Assembly (NCBI GenBank): GCA_012031475.1
Contig: JAAUTJ010000040.1
Location: forward strand, 1 to 15,380
Direction of reading: 5' to 3'
DNA: 15,380 nt
From: Leptolyngbyaceae cyanobacterium SM1_3_5
GTDB lineage: Bacteria; Cyanobacteriota; Cyanobacteriia; Elainellales; Elainellaceae
Shown here: positions 1 to 8,143 of the stretch, piece after piece
Layout of the letters: every line of letters begins with the position of its first letter
How positions within the stretch are numbered: the first letter of the stretch is position 1
The notes under the pieces: model-generated
What the model saw: only the letters and a program-made list of their open reading frames with translations
Databases searched by the model: none
What the model was told of the DNA's origin: nothing
Made by a program: the position numbers and the translations under genes

Positions 1-417
1 TGCAAAGGCTTGGTGATTGGTGACAAGCTGGAGCGCCGCAACCGACTTGACAGCGAATTAATTCTGGCGGAAATGACTCCGGGCGAGAAAAATTTCGCCT
101 TGCGAATTGAGCATTTACTCAACAAAATTGAAGCGCCCGAATATCGCCAGGTGAACATCGAAACCTTGATGGAACTCGCCGCGATCGCCCAGCGCAACCC
201 TGCCCTGCAAATCGACGATTCGATCGTGCTGGATGTGCTGATCGGTCACGCGGTTCGACTCTGCTGGCTCGATCGCCATCCCGACCACGTTCACACCTAC
301 GACGAACACAAAGCGACCGCATGGCACAACTTTTATGAAACCTCGCCCGCGCTGTGTGCCCGTTTTATTGCAGAAGCGCTGCGATATTTGACGCAGTTGA
401 GCCAGTTGAGTGCGTGA
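1..417 (+). CDS. C-terminal part of a GH15 / phosphorylase kinase alpha-like protein (5' end outside window)
   Basis: The reading frame is open to the window edge (Cys-Lys-Gly precede the first possible TTG start at 10), so this is the last ~138 residues of a longer protein. The segments EMTPGEKNF and EAPEYRQVNIE match the C-terminal part of phosphorylase b kinase alpha/beta regulatory subunits, where the equivalents are roughly REMTPGE and QPEYRQL. In cyanobacteria this fold occurs in proteins annotated as glycoside hydrolase family 15, related to glucoamylases. The catalytic (alpha/alpha)6 barrel lies upstream, so activity cannot be judged here. A role in glucan metabolism is family knowledge; a direct enzymatic function is inference. 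The gene converges on the permease downstream, with only 19 bases between the stops and no clear terminator. Confidence 0.72.
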   Translation, partial: CKGLVIGDKLERRNRLDSELILAEMTPGEKNFALRIEHLLNKIEAPEYRQVNIETLMELAAIAQRNPALQIDDSIVLDVLIGHAVRLCWLDRHPDHVHTYDEHKATAWHNFYETSPALCARFIAEALRYLTQLSQLSA

Positions 418-436
418 CGGAATCGATCGACTGGGA

Positions 437-1546
437 TTAAGCTTGTTCGGCTTTGGCGATCGTGTCGCTCGTCTGAGTCGGATAGCTGCCCAAACTGCGC
501 GGATCAAGCGCATCGCGTAGGCCATCGCCCAGCAGGTTAAAGGCGAGAATCGTCAAGACAATTAAAATTGCGGGCGACCAAACCAGCCAGGGCTGAAGCA
601 CCAAAATTGACGCATTCGTTGCCAGCGAAAGCATATTGCCCCAAGAGGGATCGGGCTGCTGAATGCCCAGTCCAATCAAGCTTAAGACGGCTTCCGCCAG
701 GATAAAGCTGGGAACCGTCAAGGTGGCGGAAATAATCAAATAGGTGGCCGTCTGCGGCAAAATGTGGCGCAGGATAATGTAAAGCGGTTCGCCGCCCATT
801 ACCTTGGCCGCCTGCACAAAACTTTGCTCTTTCAGCGAAAGCACCTGACCCCGAATCACCCGCGCCAAGCCTGCCCAACTGACAAATGAAGTAATCAGCA
901 CGATCATTAGAAAGCGCTGCGTACTGTCCCACTCTGGCAGCATTCCCGCCAAAGTAATCAGCAGATAGATCGTTGGCAGCGTCATCAGCACTTCCACGAC
1001 GCGCATCAAGATACTGTCGGTGAAGCCGCCGAAGTAGCCAGAAATGCCGCCGATAATCATACCGATCGGATACGAGATCGCGATGCCGACCAGCCCAATG
1101 AACAAGCTTACCCGTCCGCCACAGATCAAGCGACTCAGTTGATCTCGCGCCTGATCGTCCGTGCCCAGCAGGTTCAATTTGCCTTCGCCCGCCGTGCCAA
1201 ACAGGTGAATGTTGCCGGGGATGAAGCCAAACAGCTTGTAGTCTGCTCCGCGTGTGAACAGGCGAATCAGAGAGGGCTGGCTGCGATCGACTCGCAACTC
1301 TCGCTCTCCGGTTTCCATATCGACAGGTCCCTGCGTCGTCGGATAGACGTGCGGTCCGATGAACTGCCCTTGCTCGTTGCGCCAAAAAATCTGCGTCGGC
1401 GGCAGCAGCGAGCCGTCAAGCTGCTGATTGTAGGGATCGTAGGGCGCAACGAATTCGGCAAACGTGACGATGATGTAGAAAGAGAGCAGGACGATCGCGG
1501 CAATTCTGGCGAGAGAGTTGTCTTTGAGCTTGCGCCACCAGTTCAT
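437..1546 (-). CDS. ABC transporter permease, OppC/DppC type (peptide/nickel family)
   Basis: This 369-aa integral membrane protein is the second permease subunit of a peptide-type ABC importer. A first membrane helix spans about residues 14-35. A periplasmic loop of ~100 residues follows, ending in the family-typical GTDDQARDQLSRLICGGRVS (128-147). Four to five further helices run between 148 and 340. The EAA loop that docks the ATPase is seen at 244-264 (QAAKVMGG ... ILPQ), and the C-terminal signature FNLLGDGLRDALDPR is at 336-350. The loop between helix 1 and GTDD is longer than in enteric OppC but is common in cyanobacterial and alpha-proteobacterial relatives. The ATG start has no evident Shine-Dalgarno. 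No OppB partner, ATPase or binding protein lies in the window, so the subunit appears to be encoded apart from its partners; the substrate cannot be inferred. Confidence 0.93.
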   Translation of the reverse strand: MNWWRKLKDNSLARIAAIVLLSFYIIVTFAEFVAPYDPYNQQLDGSLLPPTQIFWRNEQGQFIGPHVYPTTQGPVDMETGERELRVDRSQPSLIRLFTRGADYKLFGFIPGNIHLFGTAGEGKLNLLGTDDQARDQLSRLICGGRVSLFIGLVGIAISYPIGMIIGGISGYFGGFTDSILMRVVEVLMTLPTIYLLITLAGMLPEWDSTQRFLMIVLITSFVSWAGLARVIRGQVLSLKEQSFVQAAKVMGGEPLYIILRHILPQTATYLIISATLTVPSFILAEAVLSLIGLGIQQPDPSWGNMLSLATNASILVLQPWLVWSPAILIVLTILAFNLLGDGLRDALDPRSLGSYPTQTSDTIAKAEQA

Positions 1547-1684
1547 AGGTCTGACCCAACCGAGCAGGTTTGTGAATTGAGCTTTTGTGCATCGATCATA
1601 GACGATGGGTGCAAAAGGTTAACGGCTTTCGCAATGGAGAAGTGCATACGAGCCTACAATCGCCTTCCGTCTAGAGATGTAGCG

Positions 1685-1704
1685 CAATCTACTTCATTAG
1701 ATTG
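1685..1704. promoter_or_regulatory. Perfect 7-bp dyad between permease and kinase genes
   Basis: CAATCTA (1685-1691), a 6-base spacer CTTCAT, then TAGATTG (1698-1704) form a perfect inverted repeat of 20 bases. It sits in the ~230-bp divergent gap, 72 bases before the chosen ATG of the receiver-kinase gene. The size and spacing suit a dimeric DNA-binding protein. It could also be a weak RNA hairpin in the kinase leader. No regulator is identified. Confidence 0.35.
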
Positions 1705-1776
1705 AGGTTAAAGAATTTTTCTAGTGAGACGATCAGCAAAAATCACTATTCCATTGTGCTGATAAATTCTGACTCC

Positions 1777-2886
1777 ATGACGGCATACAGAGGATCTGCA
1801 AAAGTCGATCGCATCCTGGTTGTGGACGATACGCCCGATAATCTGTTTTTGACGCAGGCGATTCTCGAAGAAGAAGGCTACCACATTGAAACGTTTGAGA
1901 ACGGGACAGATGCGCTGGCCGAAATTGAAGCCGACCCGCCGGATTTGATTTTGCTAGACGTGATGATGCCGGGGATCGATGGCTTTGAAGTGACGCGCCG
2001 GATTCGCCAAAACGAAAAGCTGCCGTTCATTCCGATTTTGCTGATTACCGCCCACGATCAGCCCAGCGTCGCGCAGGGACTCGACACAGGAGCCGATGAT
2101 TTTATCCGCAAGCCCGTCAACTTTGATGAACTGCTGGCGCGGGTGCGATCGCTGCTCAAGCTGAAGCACAGCGTCGATGAGCGCGATTTGATTGCTCGTC
2201 AGCGCGAAGATTTTGTCTCACGTTTGACGCACGATCTGCGAACGCCAATGGTCGCTGCCGATCGAATGCTGGCTCTGATTTCGCAGGGCGCATTTGGCGA
2301 ACTGCCTGAGGGCATGAACGAAGCCATTTCGATCATGATTCGCAGCAACAAAAATCTGCTGGAAATGGTGAATATGCTGCTGGAAGTGTATCGCTATGAA
2401 GCGGGACGCAAAACGCTCAGCATGATTCCCGTTGCGCTGTGTGACCTGCTGGCCGAAGTGTTGGAAGGGCTTTCCCCGATCGCGATCGATTCTGGCCTTG
2501 CGCTCGAATCGAACCTGGATGAATTCATGGACAAACAGATTGTCGTGATGGGCGATCGGCTGGAACTCCATCGCGTCTTCACAAACTTAATCGGCAACGC
2601 CGTCAAATTTACCGAATCCGGCTCGGTTAAGGTTCATCTCAGCGCCAAGCCCGATCGCGCCGTGATCGCCATCAAAGATACAGGAACGGGCATTCCACCG
2701 GAACAGCTTGATATGCTGTTTCAGCCGTTTTGGTCAGGCAAGCACAAGCGATCGGGTAGTGGCCTGGGACTGCCGCTCGCGCAGCAAATTGTTACCGCTC
2801 ATTTGGGTTCAATTCAAATCGAGTCAGAAGTCGGCAAAGGCAGCACGTTTACGATCGAACTGCCGATCGAGCAGCCTGCAACCTAG
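1777..2886 (+). CDS. Receiver domain-histidine kinase fusion (hybrid two-component protein)
   Basis: This 369-aa soluble signalling protein has an N-terminal CheY-like receiver and a C-terminal kinase. Receiver: acidic pair D17/D18 (VVDDTPDN), phospho-acceptor D61 (LLDVMMPG), conserved K112 (IRKPVN). Kinase: HisKA H-box with H152 (LTHDLRTP), N-box N274 (LIGNAVKF), G1 D301 (DTGTGIP), G2 327-331 (GSGLG). No membrane segment or PAS/GAF sensor is present, so input is probably phosphorylation of the receiver by another kinase. This receiver-first layout is common among cyanobacterial hybrid kinases. The start is the ATG at 1777, because a receiver normally begins ~10 residues before VVDD; the frame stays open upstream to a TTG at 1702, which would add 25 atypical residues. 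No good Shine-Dalgarno is visible at either start. Pathway unknown. Confidence 0.92.
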   Translation: MTAYRGSAKVDRILVVDDTPDNLFLTQAILEEEGYHIETFENGTDALAEIEADPPDLILLDVMMPGIDGFEVTRRIRQNEKLPFIPILLITAHDQPSVAQGLDTGADDFIRKPVNFDELLARVRSLLKLKHSVDERDLIARQREDFVSRLTHDLRTPMVAADRMLALISQGAFGELPEGMNEAISIMIRSNKNLLEMVNMLLEVYRYEAGRKTLSMIPVALCDLLAEVLEGLSPIAIDSGLALESNLDEFMDKQIVVMGDRLELHRVFTNLIGNAVKFTESGSVKVHLSAKPDRAVIAIKDTGTGIPPEQLDMLFQPFWSGKHKRSGSGLGLPLAQQIVTAHLGSIQIESEVGKGSTFTIELPIEQPAT

Positions 2887-2898
2887 CCCACGCCTCTC

Positions 2899-2970
2899 AA
2901 GGCTGTTTCTGACAAGCAAGCTGTTTCTCACAGGCAAGCTGCTTCTGTGGGGATAGCTGTTTTTGCCTAC
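2899..2970. repeat. Four degenerate 18-bp tandem repeats
   Basis: Four units in exact 18-bp register: 2899-2916 AAGGCTGTTTCTGACAAG, 2917-2934 CAAGCTGTTTCTCACAGG, 2935-2952 CAAGCTGCTTCTGTGGGG, 2953-2970 ATAGCTGTTTTTGCCTAC. The conserved core is GCTGTTTCT; the 3' third of each unit varies. The array fills most of the gap between the receiver-kinase stop (2886) and the aldehyde dehydrogenase start (3003). It may be a simple intergenic tandem repeat, or a set of binding sites controlling the aldehyde dehydrogenase gene. Confidence 0.7.
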
Positions 2971-3002
2971 AGTTAAGAGGTAGCAGTTTTGAGGTGCAAC
3001 GA

Positions 3003-4384
3003 ATGGTACAGCAAGCCAGCCGGATCGACATTGGCGCGATCGTGCAGCGACAGCGCGACTTTTTCCGCACCGGGCAAACGCAGAATCTCGACTTTCGCAT
3101 TCAGCAGCTTCAAAAGCTTCAAAAAGCGATCGCAGATTCAAAAGCGGAAATTCTCGCCGCCCTGCAAGCCGATTTAGGCAAGCCGGAATTTGAAGCCTAC
3201 GCCACCGAAATCGGCGTGTTGCGCGAATTTGACTATGTGCTGAGCCGCCTCCGCAAATGGGCAAAGCCGCAGCGGGTTTCGGTCGGCTTCGAGCAGTTTC
3301 CCGCCCGTGCCGAAATTCGCCCGGAACCGTTGGGCGTCGTGCTGATCGTGGGACCTTGGAACTATCCGTTTCAACTGCTGATTTGGCCGCTGATTGGCGC
3401 GATCGCAGCCGGAAACTGCGTCCTGCTCAAGCCGTCTGAACTCGCGCCCCACACGTCCGCCTTGGTTGCAAAGCTGATCGGCCAACTGTTCGATCCGGCC
3501 TACGTTGCCGTTGTTGAGGGCGGCGTGGAAACCAGTCAGGCAATTCTTGAAGAGCGATTCGACCATATTTTCTTTACGGGCGGCACGGCGATCGGCAAAG
3601 TCGTCATGTCCGCCGCTGCCAAACACCTGACGCCCGTGACGCTGGAGTTGGGCGGCAAAAGTCCCTGCATTGTCGATGCGGATATTCAGGTGGAGTACGC
3701 CGCCAAGCGCATCGTCTGGGGCAAATTTATCAACTGCGGTCAGACCTGCATCGCGCCGGACTATCTCCTGGTCGATCGCCGCATCAAGCCTGCCCTACTC
3801 GCCGCCATCCCAGCGGCGATCCGCGAATTTTACGGTGACGACCCGGCTGAAAGCTCCGACTATGGCCGCATCGTCAGCGATCGCCACTTCGATCGCCTCG
3901 CCTCCTTCCTCACAGGCGACATCATGACGGGCGGGCAGATCGATCGTGCTAACCGCTACATCGCGCCGACCGTGATCGATCGCGTCAGTTGGGATGATGC
4001 CGTCATGCAGGATGAGATTTTTGGACCGATTTTGCCGATTTTGGAATATGACGACCTAGAGGAAGCGATCGCACAAGTGGTCGATCGACCCAAACCGCTG
4101 GCGCTCTATTTCTTCTCGCGCAATGCCAACCTTCAGCAGCGCATTCTCCGCGAAACTTCGTCGGGCGGCGTCTGCATCAACGATACGGTCATGCACGTGG
4201 GCATTCCCGACTTACCGTTGGCGGCGTCGGAGCCAGCGGCATGGGGCGCTATCACGGCAAAGCCAGCTTCGACACGTTCAGCCACTTCAAAAGCGTCCTG
4301 GTCAAATCATTTCGACTGGATCTAAAGTGGCGCTATCCGCCGTATGCCGACAAGCTGGGGCTGATTAAGCGGATTGTGGGCTAA
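3003..4384 (+). CDS. Class-3-like NAD(P)-dependent aldehyde dehydrogenase, frameshifted near the C-terminus
   Basis: Oxidises aldehydes to carboxylic acids; relatives in cyanobacteria act on fatty or apocarotenoid-type aldehydes (family knowledge, substrate not proven here). Numbered from ATG 3003: oxyanion Asn N120 in GPWNYPF, cofactor K143 in LLKPSE, dinucleotide loop FTGG at 191-194, general base E215 in LELGG, nucleophile C249 in NCGQTCIAPD, and the EIFGP motif. The start at 3003 has GAGG 8 bases upstream (2991-2994). After the leucine codon at 4218 the frame is lost: ccgttggcggcg at 4215-4226 lacks one G. Restoring it gives LGGVGASGMG and then HGKASFDTFSHFKSVL to the TAA at 4382-4384, the expected ending; corrected length is 460 aa. 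Uncorrected, the frame ends at 4325 with an unrelated tail. A sequencing error is more likely than a true mutant. It converges on the PAS kinase. Confidence 0.9.
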
Positions 4385-4404
4385 AGCACGGAGCATCAAT
4401 TCCC

Positions 4405-4432
4405 GCAGGGGCGGCTTGCGAACCACCCCTGC
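4405..4432. terminator. Hairpin between convergent genes
   Basis: GCAGGGG (4405-4411) pairs with CCCCTGC (4426-4432). One C/A mismatch and two further G-C pairs extend the stem, and the loop is CTTGCGAA. It lies between the stops of the aldehyde dehydrogenase (4384) and the PAS kinase (4445) and could end transcription in both directions. There is no clear U-tract on either side, so termination is inferred from position and stem strength. Confidence 0.45.
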
Positions 4433-4444
4433 CACAAACCCAAA

Positions 4445-6850
4445 TTATGCCGTCGATTGCAGCACGGGCGCGGCGTTGTGGGCGGGCTGAAGCGGAATCT
4501 CGATCGCAAACTCCGTCCCTTCGCCCTCGATCGATCGGCAGGAAATTTGGCCGCTATGTTTCTCCACGATGATCTGATGGCTGATCGACATGCCCAATCC
4601 TGTGCCTTTGCCGACAGGCTTGGTGGTGAAAAACGGATCAAAGACGCGCTGACAAATCGATTCATTCATGCCTGAACCGTTGTCTTCAATGCGGATGAGG
4701 ACGCGACCCGATTTGTCGGATGCCTCATCGTTCGTTTTAATTTCGGTTGAAATTGAAATCATCGGTTCGATGTTGGGGCGATTGCGTCCGGCTGTTTCGA
4801 TCGCATCGATCGCGTTGCCCAGCACGTTCATAAACACCTGATTCAACTGTCCGGCATAGCACTTGACGGGCGGCAGATCGGCGTAGTTTTTGACCACGCT
4901 GATGGCGGGCGTGGTTTGCGACTCGGACTTGAGGCGATGCTGAAGAATCATCAGGCTGCTTTCGATGCCTTCGTGCAGATCGACGACTTTGAGTTCGGCT
5001 CCGTCCAGTCGGGAAAAGCTTTGCAGCGATCGGACAATTTCGCGAATCCGCTCGGCTCCGACGCGCATTGAGTTCATCAGCTTGGGCAGATCGGCCTGAA
5101 GGAAATCGAGATCGACCGCTTCCATTTGCGCTTTCAAATTCGGGTCGGGGTCGGGTGCGGCCTGCTGATAAACCTGCAACAGGTCAAGCAGTTCTTGGGT
5201 GTAGCGCGAGGCATAAACCAAATTGCCGTAGATGAAGTTGACCGGATTGTTGATTTCGTGGGCAACTCCGGCCACGAGTTGACCCAGGCTCGACATCTTT
5301 TCGGACTGCACAAGCTGAGTTTGGGCCTGCTTCAGCTTTTGCAGCGTTTGGGCGAGTTCCTGCGATTTTTCGCGCTCTTTAGCTTCCGAAAGCCGCATTG
5401 CTTCTTCGGCCTGCTTGCGAAGCGTGATGTCTCGTGCCACCCAGATGACGCGATTGTCCGGCAGGGGCGAAATATTGGCGACAAACCAGACTTGCGCGGC
5501 ATCGGGCGATCGCGGCCTGGTCACGGGCAGAAAGTATTCCAGGCTCACCGTTTCTCTGGTGTTAAGCGCTCGCTGAATGTGGCTGACGAACAGAGCAGCC
5601 TGTACGGGCGGCAGCACTTCGTAGACGGTTTTGCCGACGCGATCGACTTCGGGCAAATACGGAAGCTGGCTGTTGGGTGTCACCATGTTTAGATAGCGAC
5701 CCTGTGCATCAAAGACCGTGATCACGTCGGTCATGGCGCTAAACAACGCCCGCAGTTCGGTTTCCGACGTCCGCAAAGCGATTTCGACGCGCTGCCGCTC
5801 GTTGATTTCCAGCATCAAGCGGCGATTGAGTTCTTTCAGGGCGGTGGTACGCTCTTCGACGCGCTGTTCGAGTTCTTCGGTGACGCGCTTGAGATGTTCT
5901 TCGGCGTGTTTGCGATCGGTGATGTCTTCAACCGAGCCTTCATAGCAAACCACATTGCCGTGTTCATCGTAGACGGCGCGGGCTTTTTCAGAAATCCAGA
6001 TCAGTGAGCCATTGGTGTGGTAGACCTGCGACTCAAAGTTGGTGATCGATCCTTCGCGCTGGAGTCGATCGGCAAATTCGCGGCGGCGATTCGGCTCGAC
6101 GTAAAGCTGCTGCCCTACATCGGTGATGCTGGCGATCAAATCTTCGGGTGAATCATAGCCGTAGATCGCGGCCAGTCTGGGGTTGGCGCTGAGGTAGCGG
6201 CCTTCGATCGATGTTTGAAAAATGCCCTCGGTCGAATTCTCGAAAATGCTGCGATATTTGATTTCGGCTTCGCGCAGCGCGGCTTCGGCCTGATGGCGCT
6301 CGGTAATGTCGATCCCAACGATTAAGGCGGCGCGATTGTCATCATACTTCTGGACGACCAGGAGATAGTTGCGCGGAATGCCGTTGACCAGGGCGGTGAT
6401 TTCGCGAAAGTCATCTTGAGCAGGATGGGCAAAAAACTCGCGGATGAAATCTTTGAACTCGCTGCTGCTGTTGAGAAAGCCAATATCCTGCCCGACAAAC
6501 ACGTCTGGCGTCAGCCCGTAGTTTTGTGCCAGCCGCCGATTCACACCCAGATAGCGCAGATCGTCGCCAATCCAGGAGACGATGCCCGGAACAGCTTCAA
6601 TCATGGCGCGAAGCTGGTCTTGGGCGTTGCGAAGCGCAGCTTCAGCAAATTCGCGTTCAGCCGTTTCCAGGGCAAGCTGTTCGTGAGAATTTGCCAGTGC
6701 GCTTTCTAGCGTGGTGGATCGATACACTTGCTGCTGCAAAGTATCTCCCGCTAGACAGGCTTGCGCTGCAAGCTCTGTCTTGGCAAGCTGCTGACGCAGC
6801 AGGGCAATTTCTTCGATCAGTTGCTCTTTAGTTTTCTCTTGGTCTTGCAT
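4445..6850 (-). CDS. Three-PAS sensor histidine kinase, probably cytoplasmic
   Basis: An 801-aa kinase without predicted membrane helices. Residues 1-80 are Glu/Gln/Lys-rich and likely coiled coil (KTKEQLIEEIALLRQQL). PAS 1 is about 81-185, PAS 2 195-313, PAS 3 360-478; the first two end in the DIT-R element of a PAC motif (DITERHQAEA, DITDRKHAEE), the third in DITLRKQAEE. A coiled coil at 315-355 and another at 480-515 act as signalling linkers. Catalytic core: H-box H531 (GVAHEINNPVNF), N-box N675-E685 (NVLGNAIDAIE), G1 DNGSG 723-727, F-box DPFFTTK, G2 GKGTGLGMS 747-755. The H-box and the long insert before the N-box are typical of cyanobacterial PAS kinases. No heme- or flavin-binding residues stand out, so the signal is unknown. 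No response regulator is adjacent. The ATG has no strong Shine-Dalgarno. Confidence 0.95.
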   Translation of the reverse strand: MQDQEKTKEQLIEEIALLRQQLAKTELAAQACLAGDTLQQQVYRSTTLESALANSHEQLALETAEREFAEAALRNAQDQLRAMIEAVPGIVSWIGDDLRYLGVNRRLAQNYGLTPDVFVGQDIGFLNSSSEFKDFIREFFAHPAQDDFREITALVNGIPRNYLLVVQKYDDNRAALIVGIDITERHQAEAALREAEIKYRSIFENSTEGIFQTSIEGRYLSANPRLAAIYGYDSPEDLIASITDVGQQLYVEPNRRREFADRLQREGSITNFESQVYHTNGSLIWISEKARAVYDEHGNVVCYEGSVEDITDRKHAEEHLKRVTEELEQRVEERTTALKELNRRLMLEINERQRVEIALRTSETELRALFSAMTDVITVFDAQGRYLNMVTPNSQLPYLPEVDRVGKTVYEVLPPVQAALFVSHIQRALNTRETVSLEYFLPVTRPRSPDAAQVWFVANISPLPDNRVIWVARDITLRKQAEEAMRLSEAKEREKSQELAQTLQKLKQAQTQLVQSEKMSSLGQLVAGVAHEINNPVNFIYGNLVYASRYTQELLDLLQVYQQAAPDPDPNLKAQMEAVDLDFLQADLPKLMNSMRVGAERIREIVRSLQSFSRLDGAELKVVDLHEGIESSLMILQHRLKSESQTTPAISVVKNYADLPPVKCYAGQLNQVFMNVLGNAIDAIETAGRNRPNIEPMISISTEIKTNDEASDKSGRVLIRIEDNGSGMNESICQRVFDPFFTTKPVGKGTGLGMSISHQIIVEKHSGQISCRSIEGEGTEFAIEIPLQPAHNAAPVLQSTA

Positions 6851-7491
6851 GGAGGCTGTCTTCTATCAGGGGAAGTCAGGAAGTCGCTTGGGTGAAAGCG
6901 AGAACCGAGTCACAAAGCGAGGGAGAAACACAACGGTTGGTTACGGGGCAAAAACGGAGATGTACTCAAAATCGAAACTGCACCTGCTTGAGCCGTGATA
7001 GAAGACCCTGTTGACGTAGCGATCGCCGTTCAAAACGCGACAACTAATTCACTCTATTTCACTATAAAGAATATCTTCAGCGAATCTAGCGATGCACAGT
7101 GTGATTCTTCACATTTTGTCGCTCGATTGTCAGGGCAGTCAAGCTTGCAGCGATCGCACCGCTAAGTAATCTAGTCTTCAAAAATACAGAAGTGATCTGT
7201 AGAAATGCGGAATTATGTATCAAAAAGCCGCTTGAATTGAGGAATGACTGCATTCTTAGGGCAGGCTCCACTGGCTTACGCCAATTTTTTCCGCTCGTCA
7301 ACCTGCCACAATTCAACAGGTTGATTGCGCTTGATTGCCACCTGATTCTATTAGGAATTCGGGCTGCTTATCAGCGATCGCTGCTGTTTTGTCAGCATTT
7401 TAGGAAGGCAGATTTTTTTGAATGAGGCGATCGAGGGCGGCGATCGAAGCGTCCGCTACACTCGAAACAGCCAGTCAAACAGGAGGGATTG
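6851..7491. other. Intergenic region without a recognisable gene
   Basis: These 641 bases separate the start of the PAS kinase (leftward) from the DUF427 gene (rightward), so both promoters should lie here. I see a tandem 8-bp duplication GGAAGTC(A/G) at 6871-6886, two AAAGCGAG copies at 6895-6902 and 6914-6921, an AT-rich stretch with TATAAA at 7063-7068, and two GGCGATCGA copies shortly before the DUF427 gene. Short open frames here lack ribosome-binding sites and family resemblance. No tRNA or stable RNA fold was recognised by eye. Confidence 0.5.
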
Positions 7492-8007
7492 ATGAATCGC
7501 GATCGCATTGTTCCGGCTCCCGGTCAAGAATCGGTGTGGGATTATCCGCGTCCGCCCCGCCTCGAAGCTTCCTCACGCCGGATTCGGATTGTGTTTAACG
7601 GTGAAACGATCGTCGATACAGTCGCGGCCAAGCGCGTCCTCGAAACCAGCCACCCGCCCAGCTACTACATTCCGCCTGCTGACATTCGGATGGAATTTCT
7701 GACGCGGACGGAGCGATCGAGCTTCTGCGAATGGAAAGGACAGGCGGCTTACTACACGATTACGGTGGGCGATCGTGGCGTCCCAGAACGCTATCGATCG
7801 GTTGAAAATGCTGCCTGGTTTTATCCAGACCCGACCGCAGATTTTGCAGATTTGCAGGATTACGTCGCCTTCTATCCAAGCCGAATGGATGCTTGCTATG
7901 TCGATGATGAACTCGTGCAGGCGCAGCCCGGAGATTTCTACGGCGGCTGGATCACAAGTGACATTGTTGGCCCCTTCAAGGGAAGCTTAGGAACTTGGGG
8001 CTGGTAG
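7492..8007 (+). CDS. DUF427 domain protein
   Basis: This 171-aa soluble protein belongs to the DUF427 family (Pfam also calls it NTP_transf_9; biochemical role not established to my knowledge). Recognisable parts are the strand around VFNGETIVDT, the segment SHPPSYYIPPADIRMEFL, then ERSSFCEWKGQAAYYTI and AAWFYPDP, and the ending FYGGWITSDIVGPFKG. The family core is a small beta-rich fold; the His, Tyr and Cys in these segments are conserved in members I recall. The ATG at 7492 is fixed by AGGAGG at 7481-7486, five bases upstream, the best ribosome-binding site in the window. It stands alone, converging on the padR-like gene with a strong hairpin just downstream. Confidence 0.85.
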   Translation: MNRDRIVPAPGQESVWDYPRPPRLEASSRRIRIVFNGETIVDTVAAKRVLETSHPPSYYIPPADIRMEFLTRTERSSFCEWKGQAAYYTITVGDRGVPERYRSVENAAWFYPDPTADFADLQDYVAFYPSRMDACYVDDELVQAQPGDFYGGWITSDIVGPFKGSLGTWGW

Positions 8008-8021
8008 GCTCCTAACTGGAT

Positions 8022-8054
8022 GGGGGCACACCGATGTGATTCGGTCGTGCCCCC
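8022..8054. terminator. Strong 13-bp stem-loop after the DUF427 gene
   Basis: GGGGGCAC plus ACCGA (8022-8034), loop TGTGAT (8035-8040), then TCGGT, one bulged C, and GTGCCCCC (8041-8054). The stem is 13 bp with a single bulge and begins 15 bases after the DUF427 stop. No U-run follows directly, but it is the strongest hairpin in the window and lies between convergent genes, so a terminator is the simplest reading. It could also be a dispersed palindromic element; a genome-wide copy search would decide. Confidence 0.6.
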
Positions 8055-8065
8055 ACAAGAATTCT

Positions 8066-8119
8066 TTACGTTTAACTGTCTTGCTACGTTTAACTGTCTT
8101 GTTACGTCTAACTGTCTTG
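8066..8119. repeat. Three near-identical 18-bp tandem repeats
   Basis: Units at 8066-8083 TTACGTTTAACTGTCTTG, 8084-8101 CTACGTTTAACTGTCTTG and 8102-8119 TTACGTCTAACTGTCTTG differ by one or two bases. They lie between the hairpin at 8022-8054 and the stop of the padR-like gene at 8144. The 10-bp palindrome AAGAATTCTT (8057-8066) abuts the first unit. The period equals that of the array at 2899-2970 but the unit sequence differs. The high identity suggests recent expansion. Confidence 0.85.
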
Positions 8120-8143
8120 ATGGCCTTGAGATGGGCGATCGCG

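Noticed and set aside
115..525. Minus-strand open frame across the GH15-like gene
   Set aside because: It lies antisense to the clearly coding GH15-like frame and runs over the end of the permease gene; composition is Arg-rich and no domain is recognisable.
1139..1705. 188-codon plus-strand open frame over the permease start
   Set aside because: It is antisense to the permease N-terminal half, which has family motifs; the frame has no ribosome-binding site or recognisable domain.
5126..5692. 188-codon plus-strand open frame inside the PAS kinase
   Set aside because: Antisense to the third PAS and HisKA region of the kinase, whose motifs are unmistakable.
7086..7316. 76-codon minus-strand frame in the 641-base gap
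   Set aside because: No Shine-Dalgarno and no family resemblance; it ends in the AT-rich region and looks like chance.
8066..8119. Possible CRISPR array
   Set aside because: The 18-bp units are directly adjacent with no spacers and are too short for CRISPR repeats; the same applies to 2899-2970.
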